Below are positions 43,158 through 50,940 of a stretch of 63,581 bases of DNA, in pieces. The position numbers and the translations under genes are program-made. Within the stretch, counting starts at the first letter, position 1. Each line of letters starts with the position of its first letter. This DNA is from a virus. The notes beneath the pieces are model-generated. The model was given only the letters and a program-made list of their open reading frames with translations, did not search any database and had not been told where the DNA came from. Location of the stretch: the IMG/VR virus record IMGVR_UViG_3300036830_000158, positions 1 to 63,581 of that record; one strand, 5' to 3'.

Positions 43158-43499
43158 ATGTTCGAGATTCGGTGCACACATCGACCGACTGCCTCCAGCC
43201 TCATCTTCCTGCCCGAGGACATCGAAAGCGATCGCGGCGCCGCGCTGCGCGTCAGTTTCGAGACCGTGGCCTATTGGCCGGCAGAGCGCGATGTCGGCGC
43301 CGGAGATGATTTCGACGCCAGAATTATCTGCGTCGAAATCAATGATGACCGCGACAACGGCTGGCGCCGCCTCGATGGCCAGTCCAGAGAGAACGCCGAA
43401 AAATTTCTTGAGACCCACTATCACAACGAGATGTGGGAGGCGGCCGGCGAGCAGGCCCGTGAGGATTTCGCCATCGTCAGATATGGGTGGGCGGCATGA
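43158..43499 (+). CDS. Early hypothetical protein
   Basis: 113 aa from the ATG at 43158 (MFEIRCTHRPTASSLIFLPE), just after another TGCACA at 43151. It is acidic with mixed secondary structure and ends GEQAREDFAIVRYGWAA. First gene of the rightward early transcript; function unknown. Starts further upstream would be longer but cross the operators. Confidence 0.5.
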   Translation: MFEIRCTHRPTASSLIFLPEDIESDRGAALRVSFETVAYWPAERDVGAGDDFDARIICVEINDDRDNGWRRLDGQSRENAEKFLETHYHNEMWEAAGEQAREDFAIVRYGWAA

Positions 43500-43798
43500 C
43501 GGAGCCCGCTCTTGATTTCGATCTTGATTTTTCCCGTTACGCCCCGTCGCCGCCTCGACTTGTGGTCCGTCAGGAAGTCGCGGCTCCAGGGGAGCTGGCG
43601 CTGGCCTTCGGCGAGATCGCGCACGCTCTCGGCGTGATCTGGCGATGCCTCGTATTCGCCGCGGCTACGATCTGGCGTCGCGGCGCTCTCTGGTTCGAGA
43701 TCCGCATCCTGCATTCACTCCATGCCGCCTGGAGCATCGGCTCCATCGGCTGGGGCGCCTTCTTATCCCTTTTCGCCATCGAACTCTTCATGAGGTAG
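43496..43798 (+). CDS. Small membrane protein
   Basis: 100 aa; the start overlaps the previous stop (ATGA). An acidic N-terminus is followed by hydrophobic helices (ALGVIWRCLVFAAATIW, then WSIGSIGWGAFLSLFAIELF). Possibly a superinfection-exclusion or holin-like protein; not assigned. Confidence 0.5.
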   Translation: MTEPALDFDLDFSRYAPSPPRLVVRQEVAAPGELALAFGEIAHALGVIWRCLVFAAATIWRRGALWFEIRILHSLHAAWSIGSIGWGAFLSLFAIELFMR

Positions 43799-43801
43799 CC
43801 A

Positions 43802-44176
43802 ATGTCCTGGCCGAATGACGAAGTCTACAGCAAAGCTGCGCTCGCCCTGCTCATAATGGAGGAACTCCACGGTGACGAAGAAACCATCCGATTCCTGCAA
43901 CAAGAGCTCGTCCGCCGCCACGTCATCAAAGAGCACAGAGCCGCCCATCGCGCGCTCGTTGCTATTGCGCAGCGTCAGGCGACGGACGCATCTGCTGAGA
44001 CCGATCGGACCGTTGCCGCTCTCATCGCAGCGCTCGAATTCTATGCGGACCAGGATAATTACAAGAGGCGCGGCAACAAGCCCTCGGACGTCTCGGCAGA
44101 TGGCGGCTTCGTCGCTCGGGAAGCGCTTGCGAAAATAGCAAATGACAGCGACGCCGATGGCGAAGGGGGGCAATAA
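43802..44176 (+). CDS. Hypothetical early protein
   Basis: 124 aa, helical, containing AALALLIMEELHGDEETIRF and a later IAALEFYADQDNYKRRGNKP, the latter a short pattern common in phage proteins. It overlaps the exonuclease start by one base. Confidence 0.5.
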   Translation: MSWPNDEVYSKAALALLIMEELHGDEETIRFLQQELVRRHVIKEHRAAHRALVAIAQRQATDASAETDRTVAALIAALEFYADQDNYKRRGNKPSDVSADGGFVAREALAKIANDSDADGEGGQ

Positions 44177-45111
44177 TGGCCGCATCGTCAATTCAGCGCT
44201 GGACCATCACCGGGCGCGAGGAATGGCTCGCCCGCCGGAAGCCCAACATCAACGGGTCCGAGATCGGGGCGCTGTTCGGCTGCTCGCCGTTTATGACGCC
44301 ATACGCGCTCTATGCGGAGAAGGCGGAGCTGGCTGCGTTGCCGGACATCGACAACGACGCCATGCGCCGGGGCCGCATCATGGAACCGGCGGTCGCCCAG
44401 GCGATTCGGGAGCAGCATCCGGATTGGAGCATCGTCAAAGCCGACGATTACGTCTGGTCGCCGGACTGGCGGCTGGGCTGCACGCCGGATTTCTGGATCA
44501 GCGCCCCAAGCACCGCACGCCATGGCGTGTTGCAGGCCAAATCGGTTGCGAAGCCGATTTTCGACGCCGAATGGCAGGACGGTCCGCCGCAGTGGATTGT
44601 CCTGCAAACCCTTCAGGAAATGATGCTGGCGGATGTCTCCTGGGGTGTCATCGGCGCGCTGGTGCTGTCGACTTTCACCGTCGATCTGAAGCTTTTCGAG
44701 TTCACCCGCCATGCCGGCGCCGAGGCGAAGATGATCGCTGAGGCCAAGCGCTTCTGGGCCGATGTCGAGGCGGCCCGGCCACCGAAGCCGGATTACGCCG
44801 CCGACGGCGACGTCATCAAGGCCATTTATGCCCGCGACGATGGCCCGACCCTCGATCTAAGCCGGGACAACAGGATGCCGGAGCTTTTGGACCGACATGA
44901 GCAGCTCGCCGCCATGGGGCGGCATGCCGAGACCGAAATGAAAGCCATCAAAGCCGAGATCGCCGACAAGCTCGGCGCTGCTGCGGCGGCGACGGTGCCG
45001 GGCTGGCAGATCACCAATAAGCTCCAGCACCGCAAGGAGACCGTGCAGAAGGCGTCATCCTTCCGGGTGCTGCGCATCAAGCGGCTCCAGACGCAGAGCG
45101 AGGCGGCGTGA
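44176..45111 (+). CDS. YqaJ / lambda-type exonuclease
   Basis: 311 aa. The family signature is clear: REEWLARRKPNINGSEIGAL, then MRRGRIMEPAVAQAIREQHP, the Asp at LGCTPDFWIS and the Glu/Gln-Lys strand (VLQAKSVAKP, where Gln stands beside the usual Glu position), with WIVLQTLQEMMLADV after it. It would resect double-stranded ends to leave single strands for RecT annealing. The final 100 residues are coiled coil. It starts the recombination cassette. Confidence 0.85.
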   Translation: MAASSIQRWTITGREEWLARRKPNINGSEIGALFGCSPFMTPYALYAEKAELAALPDIDNDAMRRGRIMEPAVAQAIREQHPDWSIVKADDYVWSPDWRLGCTPDFWISAPSTARHGVLQAKSVAKPIFDAEWQDGPPQWIVLQTLQEMMLADVSWGVIGALVLSTFTVDLKLFEFTRHAGAEAKMIAEAKRFWADVEAARPPKPDYAADGDVIKAIYARDDGPTLDLSRDNRMPELLDRHEQLAAMGRHAETEMKAIKAEIADKLGAAAAATVPGWQITNKLQHRKETVQKASSFRVLRIKRLQTQSEAA

Positions 45112-45356
45112 CGACAGAACCGGAAATCATCACTGGGCCGCAGGAATGGTGCGAAGCCGGACGGGCGCAACTTTACACCCGCGCCTGTCATCTTGAGGTC
45201 GCGCTCGCGATCGTCTGCTCACATCTCGAACACCGGGAGCAGGCGCTTGAGGCGCTGGGGATGCCGCGCTCTGGGGTTGTCACCGACCGGCTGGAAAAAT
45301 GTCAGGAGCTGCTGGAGCGCCGTCCCTATCAGCCTCCTCGGGAGAAAGCGGCGTGA
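45108..45356 (+). CDS. Small recombination-cassette protein
   Basis: 82 aa; helical (EWCEAGRAQLYTRACHLEVA). It overlaps the exonuclease stop (ATGA) and the next start (GTGA). No family recognised. Confidence 0.5.
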   Translation: MTTEPEIITGPQEWCEAGRAQLYTRACHLEVALAIVCSHLEHREQALEALGMPRSGVVTDRLEKCQELLERRPYQPPREKAA

Positions 45357-45568
45357 CCAAAACCGTCCTTGGCGAGCAGATCGCGGAAATCGAGCGCGAG
45401 CTGGCGCTGAGGCGGTCCGTCTACCCGAAATGGGTTCAGACCGGAAAGCTCAGCCAGGCGCTCGCCGACCGGCAAGTCGCCTGCATGGAAGGGACGCTGC
45501 GGACATTGCGGTGGCTCGAAAAACACGAAGTCAGGATCAAGCAGATGCTCAAGGAAACGCAGCCATGA
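45353..45568 (+). CDS. Small coiled-coil protein before RecT
   Basis: 71 aa from the GTG at 45353, coupled to both neighbours by 4-base overlaps. Mostly helix (LGEQIAEIERELALRRSVYP). A partner of the exonuclease or RecT is possible. Confidence 0.5.
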   Translation: MTKTVLGEQIAEIERELALRRSVYPKWVQTGKLSQALADRQVACMEGTLRTLRWLEKHEVRIKQMLKETQP

Positions 45569-46737
45569 ACCAGATCACAACTCAGGCCCAGGCAGAGCGG
45601 CGCGTCTCGCCGGTTGAGGCCTATACGGCCCAGGTCATCGGCGATGAAATCACAAGCGCGGAGTTGTTCCGAGCGCTGCCGTCGCATATTCCGCCAGAAC
45701 GTTTCAAGCGCAACCTCATCAATGCGCTGATGCAGAACCCTGACATGCTGAAATATGACCCACGCCTTGTTTATCGTGAGGTTTCCAAGGCCGCCGCACT
45801 CGGGCTTCTACTCGATCCGCAGCTTGGCGAGGCCTACATCGTGCCGGTCTGGAACGCCAAAGCTGGGCGGCCGGAGCCGCAATTGCGCGTCGGCTACCGC
45901 GGCATCATCAAGCTCGGCCGGCAGTCAGGCGAAATTACAGCGATCTATGCGCACGAGGTTCATGAAAACGATGAGATCGATTGTGATCTCGGTGTTGATA
46001 AGCGCCTGGTCCATAAGCCGCTTCTGTTCGGTGACCGTGGCCGTGTTGTCGGCTATTATGCCGTCGCCAAGTTCAAGGATGGCGAGGCTGATTTCGAGCC
46101 GATGACGCTTGATCAGATCCACGCCATTCGCGATAAATCCGATGGCTGGCGGGCATTCAAGGCTGGCAAGATCAAGTCGACGCCATGGTCGACGGATGAA
46201 GGCGAGATGGCCAAGAAGACGGTCATCAAGCGACTTTGCAAGCGCATCCCGCAGTCTCCGGACTTGGCGACGGCGCTCAGTCTGGAGAATGACGCCAATC
46301 CAATCGAGCCGACGCGCATAATCAATCTCAATGCCGGCCGTCCATTGGCTTCGCAGACACGCGCCATCGAATCCCGTCTCGACCAATTCGCCGCCGCCGG
46401 CGACCAGTCCCCCCAGCATCAGCCAGCCGAGGATGCGCACCCTCAGTCGGCTGATGAGCCCGAGGCCTTCACAGCTCCCGCTGAGGCCGACGGCGCGCCC
46501 GCGTCATCTGAAAACTCAGCAACAGATCCTGGGACTGAGGATGACGCGGGCGCTCCCCTGCCGGAAAAGATTGTCGTTGCGATGGAGATGGGACGAGGCG
46601 CTCGCCGCAGCGGCTTGCCGCGCGAGACGCCGCGCACGCTGCAATACAAATCCAAGCAGGATGAGGCCGCCGCGTTCCGGCGCGGCTGGGATGAAGAGAA
46701 CCTGGAAATCCAGGCCGAAGACGGTGGCACGGTGTGA
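45565..46737 (+). CDS. recT: RecT single-strand annealing protein
   Basis: 390 aa from the ATG at 45565. The RecT core is strong: HIPPERFKRNLINALMQNPD, VYREVSKAAALGLLLDPQLG, EAYIVPVW, LRVGYRGIIKLGRQSGEITA, and FEPMTLDQIHAIRDKSDGWR. An acidic, low-complexity C-terminus (about residues 275-350) ends in a conserved RGWDEENL segment. It binds resected DNA and anneals it to homologous single strands. Confidence 0.9.
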   Translation: MNQITTQAQAERRVSPVEAYTAQVIGDEITSAELFRALPSHIPPERFKRNLINALMQNPDMLKYDPRLVYREVSKAAALGLLLDPQLGEAYIVPVWNAKAGRPEPQLRVGYRGIIKLGRQSGEITAIYAHEVHENDEIDCDLGVDKRLVHKPLLFGDRGRVVGYYAVAKFKDGEADFEPMTLDQIHAIRDKSDGWRAFKAGKIKSTPWSTDEGEMAKKTVIKRLCKRIPQSPDLATALSLENDANPIEPTRIINLNAGRPLASQTRAIESRLDQFAAAGDQSPQHQPAEDAHPQSADEPEAFTAPAEADGAPASSENSATDPGTEDDAGAPLPEKIVVAMEMGRGARRSGLPRETPRTLQYKSKQDEAAAFRRGWDEENLEIQAEDGGTV

Positions 46738-46799
46738 CCAACATCGACATCACCCGCAAGCCGGACATTATCGCTCAGACCTATGAGGCGGCGGAATGA
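46734..46799 (+). CDS. Possible 21-aa coupling peptide
   Basis: From a GTG at 46734, the frame TNIDITRKPDIIAQTYEAAE ends in an ATGA overlap with the NUDIX start. It bridges the only gap between RecT and NUDIX. Support is context only. Confidence 0.35.
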   Translation: MTNIDITRKPDIIAQTYEAAE

Positions 46800-47185
46800 A
46801 ACTCGCCGTCGATATCGTCGTCCAGCGTGGGCACGACTTCCTCTTCATCCGCCGCAAATTTCCACCGTTCGAGGGCGAGTTGGCGCTACCGGGCGGTTTC
46901 GTCGAGGACAACGAAACCTGCGAAGCCGCAGCGGTCCGCGAACTTGCCGAGGAAACCGGCGTCCGCGTCGAGGAAAAGCAGTTGCGGTTGATCGGTGTAT
47001 TCTCAAAGCCGAAGCGCGACCCACGCCAGCGCGTCATCTCCGTCGCTTACCATGTCGTCATCCCGCTCGGAACCGAGGCGCATGCCGGCGATGACGCAGC
47101 CAGTTTGATCTGGATAAAGAAATCTGATTGGCTCAATGAGCCGCTGGCGTTCGATCACGCCTGGATTGTGGAGGCCGCGCTATGA
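46796..47185 (+). CDS. NUDIX hydrolase
   Basis: 129 aa. It hydrolyses a nucleoside diphosphate linked to another group. The Nudix box is seen as GGFVEDNET then AVRELAEETGV, with the metal-binding Glu residues (RELAEET) in place, at residues about 36-60. The exact substrate is unknown; a house-cleaning role during phage replication is usual for this family. Confidence 0.85.
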   Translation: MKLAVDIVVQRGHDFLFIRRKFPPFEGELALPGGFVEDNETCEAAAVRELAEETGVRVEEKQLRLIGVFSKPKRDPRQRVISVAYHVVIPLGTEAHAGDDAASLIWIKKSDWLNEPLAFDHAWIVEAAL

Positions 47186-47424
47186 GGAAAGTTCTAGTGC
47201 TCGGCGTCCTGCTCCTTGCCGCCTGCACCGATCCCGATGGCGCCACGCGCGCGCTTCGGGATCAAGGGTTCAAGAATATCGAGATCACCGGATATCAGTT
47301 CGTCGGCTGCGACGACAAGGACACCTTTCATACCGGCTTCAAGGCGACCACCGTCAACGGCGTCCCAACGATCGGCGTGGTCTGCTCGGGCTTGATGAAG
47401 GGGTCTACCGTGAGGTTCCAATGA
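47182..47424 (+). CDS. Small lipoprotein
   Basis: 80 aa. N-terminal signal sequence MRKVLVLGVLLLAAC has a lipobox (LAAC) with the lipidated Cys15. The mature part has two further Cys residues that could form a disulphide. Overlaps the NUDIX stop and the next mini-gene by four bases. A periplasmic role, for example superinfection exclusion, is possible. Confidence 0.65.
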   Translation: MRKVLVLGVLLLAACTDPDGATRALRDQGFKNIEITGYQFVGCDDKDTFHTGFKATTVNGVPTIGVVCSGLMKGSTVRFQ

Positions 47425-47480
47425 CCGTCGCCGCGATTGTCCTGGCCGTCGTTCTAATCATTACGGAGCCGAGCCGATGA
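47421..47480 (+). CDS. 19-aa membrane peptide
   Basis: MTVAAIVLAVVLIITEPSR, a single short hydrophobic helix, starting in an ATGA overlap with the lipoprotein stop and ending in an ATGA overlap with the next gene. The double coupling suggests that it is translated. Confidence 0.45.
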   Translation: MTVAAIVLAVVLIITEPSR

Positions 47481-47782
47481 AACCCTCCCGCGCACTCGCC
47501 ACGCTCATTACCGGCAAGGTCTTGGACAAGATCGAGCAGACCCGCACGCTGAACAGCGACCAGATCGAGGCTGCGGCCTGGGAGGCGCTGCTGGTGGCGT
47601 CCGCCGATGATGACGAGGCGTCGCAGAGCGCGGAGACCGACGGCCCGGTCCGGAATGCGGCGATCGCGCTGGTCAAATTCGCGCTCGCTAATCCCGAGAT
47701 AATCAAGAAGATCGATCAAACGATTTGCATATACATGAACGAGCTTTACCACACCCTCTTAGATACGGGGTGGAAGCCATGA
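47477..47782 (+). CDS. Hypothetical helical protein before RusA
   Basis: 101 aa, helical and acidic in the middle (ASADDDEASQSAETDGP). It overlaps the RusA start (ATGA at 47779). Unknown function. Confidence 0.5.
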   Translation: MKPSRALATLITGKVLDKIEQTRTLNSDQIEAAAWEALLVASADDDEASQSAETDGPVRNAAIALVKFALANPEIIKKIDQTICIYMNELYHTLLDTGWKP

Positions 47783-48189
47783 CCCTCTCCGTCTTCGTCG
47801 CAGGCCAACCGGCGCCGCAAGGTTCCAAGCGTTATGTCGGGCGCGGGATCCTTGTCGAGTCCTGCAAGGCCGTGAAGCCATGGCGGTCCGATATCCGCTC
47901 TGCATGTGTCGATGATCGAGGCGGCCCCCTTGTGTTCTTTTCCGGCCCGGTCTCGGTGCGCCTCGAATTCGTCATGAAGCGCCCGGCATCCGCGCCGAAG
48001 CGGATGACGCCGGCGGCGGTCAGGAAGCCCGATATCGATAAGCTCGCCCGCGCCGTGCTCGACGCCATCGGCTCGGCTGGCTGTTGGCGGGATGACAGCC
48101 AGGTCGTAAAACTGTTGGCGGACAAGCGGCTTGCCGAGATCGGAGAGACACCCGGCTGCAAGATCAGGATTGAGGAGGCGGCAGTCTGA
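47779..48189 (+). CDS. rusA: RusA Holliday-junction resolvase
   Basis: 136 aa from the ATG at 47779. RusA signature: GQPAPQGSKRYVG at residues 8-20, then RKPDIDKLARAVLDAI with the catalytic Asp pair and WRDDSQVV with the third acidic site. It cuts four-way DNA junctions symmetrically and completes the exonuclease-RecT recombination set. Confidence 0.88.
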   Translation: MTLSVFVAGQPAPQGSKRYVGRGILVESCKAVKPWRSDIRSACVDDRGGPLVFFSGPVSVRLEFVMKRPASAPKRMTPAAVRKPDIDKLARAVLDAIGSAGCWRDDSQVVKLLADKRLAEIGETPGCKIRIEEAAV

Positions 48190-48353
48190 TGGACCATGAA
48201 CGGCTTATTCGCGTTATCGCCTGGCTGGGCATCGGCCTGATCCTGGCCTCGCCGGTGGCGGCGTTCTGGAGCTTCTGGGCATCGGTGCTGATGCTGCTCG
48301 CCGGCATGGTGACGATCATTTTTGCCGATGAGAACTGGCCGTTCGATCGATGA
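48189..48353 (+). CDS. Two-span membrane protein
   Basis: 54 aa: RLIRVIAWLGIGLILASPVA then SVLMLLAGMVTIIFADENWP, two hydrophobic helices. Its ATG overlaps the final base of the RusA stop. Unknown role. Confidence 0.5.
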   Translation: MDHERLIRVIAWLGIGLILASPVAAFWSFWASVLMLLAGMVTIIFADENWPFDR

Positions 48354-48360
48354 GCGGCGA

Positions 48361-48513
48361 ATGAACTTCCCGCGCCGGAAGAGCGGGCGGGCCGGGGCGT
48401 CCAGACCAAGGGACGATGCGGAGGTGCGGGGAAAGAAAACGCACCGCAAATCGCGCCTGAGCCGCGAGGAATACAGCGCCCTCGCGGGGACCCCGGCAAC
48501 TTTATGGAGGTGA
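48361..48513 (+). CDS. Small Arg-rich protein
   Basis: 50 aa from the ATG at 48361 (MNFPRRKSGRAGASRPRDDA), basic throughout, ending GTPATLWR. Its last codons are the repeat at 48493-48510, so its end overlaps the next ribosome-binding site. Confidence 0.4.
   Translation: MNFPRRKSGRAGASRPRDDAEVRGKKTHRKSRLSREEYSALAGTPATLWR
48493..48510 (+). repeat. Duplicated ribosome-binding leader, copy 1
   Basis: CCGGCAACTTTATGGAGG occurs here and again, identically, at 49076-49093. Each copy supplies the GGAGG Shine-Dalgarno sequence 8-12 bases before a start codon (48522 and 49103). Perfect identity over 18 bases around two unrelated genes suggests recent copying or a conserved translational control element. 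Confidence 0.75.
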
Positions 48514-48521
48514 GAAGCATC

Positions 48522-49067
48522 ATGGAGCGAGAATTCCCTTTGCAATGGCCGGCGAGCCAGCCACGGACCGAGCGCAGGGACCCCGGCAAGTTTCAGCGCT
48601 CACTAAACGATTCTCGTGTCCATCTAATCAAGCAGGTTCAATTGGCAGGAGGCTCCGATATTCTGATCTCCTCCAACTATGGCGGTCTCAGCGGCAAGTC
48701 TCCAGCCGATCCGGGCGTCGCGGTTTATTTCAACCGCCGCAATAAGCGGCTCGCAATGGGCTGCGACCGCTGGCGCCTGGTTGCTCACAATCTGACCGCG
48801 CTCGGCAACAGCATAGAGGCAATGCGCGGCATCGACCGCTGGGGCTGCAGCCATTTGATGGAACAGGCCTTTTCGGCATTTGAGGCGCTTCCCGCGCCCG
48901 GATGGCGACAGGTGCTTCAATTAATCGGGGGAAGGCCGTCCCTTGAAGATGCCGAGGCCAGCTACCGGGCGCTGGTCAAGAAGCATCACCCCGATGCAGG
49001 AGGCAACCAGGAGCAGTTCCTGCGGATTCAGAAGGCCGTCGAAGACGCCAGGCGGGAGTTGAATTGA
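48522..49067 (+). CDS. Phage protein with C-terminal J-domain
   Basis: 181 aa from the ATG at 48522. The last 40 residues, AEASYRALVKKHHPDAGGNQ then EQFLRIQKAVEDAR, form a J-domain end with the HPD motif that stimulates DnaK. The first 140 residues (ISSNYGGLSGKSPADPGVAV, YFNRRNKRLAMGCDRWRLVA) form a conserved phage domain of unknown function. It may recruit the host Hsp70 chaperone. Confidence 0.7.
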   Translation: MEREFPLQWPASQPRTERRDPGKFQRSLNDSRVHLIKQVQLAGGSDILISSNYGGLSGKSPADPGVAVYFNRRNKRLAMGCDRWRLVAHNLTALGNSIEAMRGIDRWGCSHLMEQAFSAFEALPAPGWRQVLQLIGGRPSLEDAEASYRALVKKHHPDAGGNQEQFLRIQKAVEDARRELN

Positions 49068-49075
49068 GCGAGAGT

Positions 49076-49093
49076 CCGGCAACTTTATGGAGG
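49076..49093 (+). repeat. Duplicated ribosome-binding leader, copy 2
   Basis: Second identical copy of the sequence described at 48493-48510, here preceding the gene starting at 49103. Confidence 0.75.
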
Positions 49094-49102
49094 ATATGGA
49101 CA

Positions 49103-49555
49103 ATGGGATACAGCACAAGCTTTGAGGGCGTCATTAAATTCAGCCGCGATCTTACTGCCGCTGAATTGCGTGAGATCAATGAGATCCTTGAGATTGACGA
49201 TGTCGCCGAACACGCCAAGAGCATCGGCTTCATAGCGACGAAAGAGGATATGTTCAGTTGGCTGGCTCTTCGTCTCGCCAAGGATTTCACAGGCCTTGAA
49301 TGGGATGGGAGCGAAAAAACCTACGGCATGATCACGGCGCTCAACGTCATCATGCAGGTGATCAAGCGGAAGATCCAAGACCTGTCATTTAGCGGTCGAA
49401 TGACGGCCCAGGGTGAAGAGGTCGGGGATATCTGGGGCATTGAAGTATCTGATGGGAAGGCGGTCCGCACTGAGCTGAAAAAGCCGGCCATGATGAAATG
49501 CCCTCGATGCCGTGAATGGTTCAGAACCGAAGATGCCGAAGAACGCTCAGAATAG
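49103..49555 (+). CDS. Hypothetical protein with C-terminal CxxC
   Basis: 150 aa from the ATG at 49103 (MGYSTSFEGVIKFSRDLTAA), with a copied Shine-Dalgarno leader before it. The opening resembles a widespread small phage family. It ends KCPRCREWFRTEDAEERSE, a lone CxxC that could bind zinc in a dimer. Function unknown. Confidence 0.6.
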   Translation: MGYSTSFEGVIKFSRDLTAAELREINEILEIDDVAEHAKSIGFIATKEDMFSWLALRLAKDFTGLEWDGSEKTYGMITALNVIMQVIKRKIQDLSFSGRMTAQGEEVGDIWGIEVSDGKAVRTELKKPAMMKCPRCREWFRTEDAEERSE

Positions 49556-49556
49556 C

Positions 49557-49631
49557 CGCACCGCGTCGCCCCGCTACGCAGCGCCACGCTTCGCCACGCC
49601 TCGCGGCGCTTCGCATCGCATCGCAACGTCA
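49557..49631 (+). repeat. CGCNN pentamer tract 1
   Basis: Fourteen consecutive CGCNN units (49557-49626) and one CGTCA, with the two variable bases changing freely. It fills the gap between the 150-aa gene and the 201-aa gene. Two further tracts follow in the next two gaps (50261-50330, 50860-50929). Such strict 5-nt phase without a conserved protein reading looks like a DNA- or RNA-level element. Confidence 0.85.
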
Positions 49632-49650
49632 ATAAAAAGGAAGGCCGCAT

Positions 49651-50256
49651 ATGTCACTGACGACCGTTACAGCCCAGCTCAAATCGGTTTCGCCCTATTC
49701 GCAGAGTAAGCATTATCAGGTCGATCCTCTTCAGGGGGAATCGAAGGACGACCATTACCGCCGCACCTGGCGCAATCATATGCATTGCGATCAGGACGGG
49801 CAGGTTTTCATTCCCCCGAACGCATTCAAGAATGCGGTCGCCGAAGCCGCGAAGTTCTTGTCGATCTCGGTCCCCGGCGGTGGCAAGGCGAAATATACCA
49901 AACATTTCGAGGCCGGGATTCTTGTGATCAAGCCGGTCTTGCTGGGTGTCCACAAAGACAGCGTCGAATGTGAAAATCTGTTCCTTCCCAGCGACGGGCG
50001 GCGAGGCGGCGGCAGCCGTGTCAATAAGTACTATCCCTTCATTCCGGATTGGACGGCTGCGGTCGAATTTCTCATCACGGATGAAACCGTGCTGCAAAGC
50101 TCCGTCGTGGATAAAGACCGCACCATTTTCGAAATCGTGCTGGAGGCCACCGGGAAGCTGATCGGGATCGGCCGCTTCCGTCCGCGAAACAACGGCTATT
50201 ATGGCCGGTTCAAAATCGAAACGCTTGAGATCAGCCGCATGGCTATAGCTGCTTAA
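49651..50256 (+). CDS. Conserved phage protein, possible RAMP/Cas7-like fold
   Basis: 201 aa. Conserved blocks: TVTAQLKSVSPYSQSKHYQV, FIPPNAFKNAVAEAAKFLSI, GGKAKYTKHFEAGILV, LFLPSDGRRGGGSRVNKYYP and the Gly-rich IGIGRFRPRNNGYYGRFKIE. The proline-led helix and the late Gly-rich loop recall RAMP proteins, where the helix follows a PG and the loop contacts RNA. This is only a resemblance; no family assignment is claimed. It stands between two pentamer tracts with an AAGGA site before its start. Confidence 0.6.
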   Translation: MSLTTVTAQLKSVSPYSQSKHYQVDPLQGESKDDHYRRTWRNHMHCDQDGQVFIPPNAFKNAVAEAAKFLSISVPGGGKAKYTKHFEAGILVIKPVLLGVHKDSVECENLFLPSDGRRGGGSRVNKYYPFIPDWTAAVEFLITDETVLQSSVVDKDRTIFEIVLEATGKLIGIGRFRPRNNGYYGRFKIETLEISRMAIAA

Positions 50257-50260
50257 TCCG

Positions 50261-50330
50261 CGCAGCGCTACGCGCCGCTCCGCGCCGTGGCGCGCCGCCC
50301 TGCCACGCATCGCGCCGCAACGCAACGAAT
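50261..50330 (+). repeat. CGCNN pentamer tract 2
   Basis: Fourteen 5-nt units between the 201-aa gene stop and the next start; 11 are CGCNN and the others (CGTGG, TGCCA, CGAAT) differ by one base. The last unit overlaps the ATG of the following gene. Confidence 0.8.
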
Positions 50331-50850
50331 GAGTACAGAAATGTTGAAGCCGCCGGAATTCCGCCAATCCAGGGAAGCGCAGATCATCTCGGAACTGTTT
50401 CGAGATATCGAGCAGAAGGACGGCGGCCTGATCACATGGCGAGAACTCTGTTCGGCGACAGGCAAGGGCCGGGCTGAACTGAAAAGCCCGATCCAGACGG
50501 CCATTCGCCGGATGCGCAAAGACCACGGGCTCGTCATCGAGAATGACCGCGACCTTGGCTACCGGCTGAAGGCCAACAATCGTCTGGTGGGGTCGGGCCG
50601 GACCGCGCTGGAAAGATCCAGGCGGATTGAAAAAGTTGGCCTGGAAAAGATGGATTGCTGCGAGCTGGCCAAGCTGTCGATGGAAGAGAAGGCCGAGCAC
50701 ATGGTGGTCAAATCCGCGATTCAGCTCGGCTTGATGACCAAGCGCTCTCGCGTGCGCAGCAGTCTGACGCAGATGGTCATCCGCAAGCACAACGCGCTGA
50801 CCGAGCAGGAAATGCTGCAAGCCATCGTCGAAAGGCTGGGGCAGAAATGA
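50329..50850 (+). CDS. Hypothetical protein with winged-helix-like part
   Basis: 173 aa from the ATG at 50329 (MSTEMLKPPEFRQSREAQII). Residues about 25-85 (LITWRELCSATGKGRAELKS, IQTAIRRMRKDHGLVIENDR) look like a DNA-binding wHTH. It lies between pentamer tracts 2 and 3, so it could be their binding protein, but nothing shows this. Confidence 0.55.
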   Translation: MSTEMLKPPEFRQSREAQIISELFRDIEQKDGGLITWRELCSATGKGRAELKSPIQTAIRRMRKDHGLVIENDRDLGYRLKANNRLVGSGRTALERSRRIEKVGLEKMDCCELAKLSMEEKAEHMVVKSAIQLGLMTKRSRVRSSLTQMVIRKHNALTEQEMLQAIVERLGQK

Positions 50851-50859
50851 GTGGTTTAT

Positions 50860-50929
50860 CGCCGCGCCCCGCATCGCATCGCGGCGCTCCGCCCCGCCCC
50901 GCCACGCATCGCAACGCACCTGTACGCCC
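50860..50929 (+). repeat. CGCNN pentamer tract 3
   Basis: Twelve consecutive CGCNN units (50860-50919), then CTGTA and a final CGCCC, upstream of the excisionase-like gene. Confidence 0.85.
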
Positions 50930-50940
50930 ATGAGTAAGCC

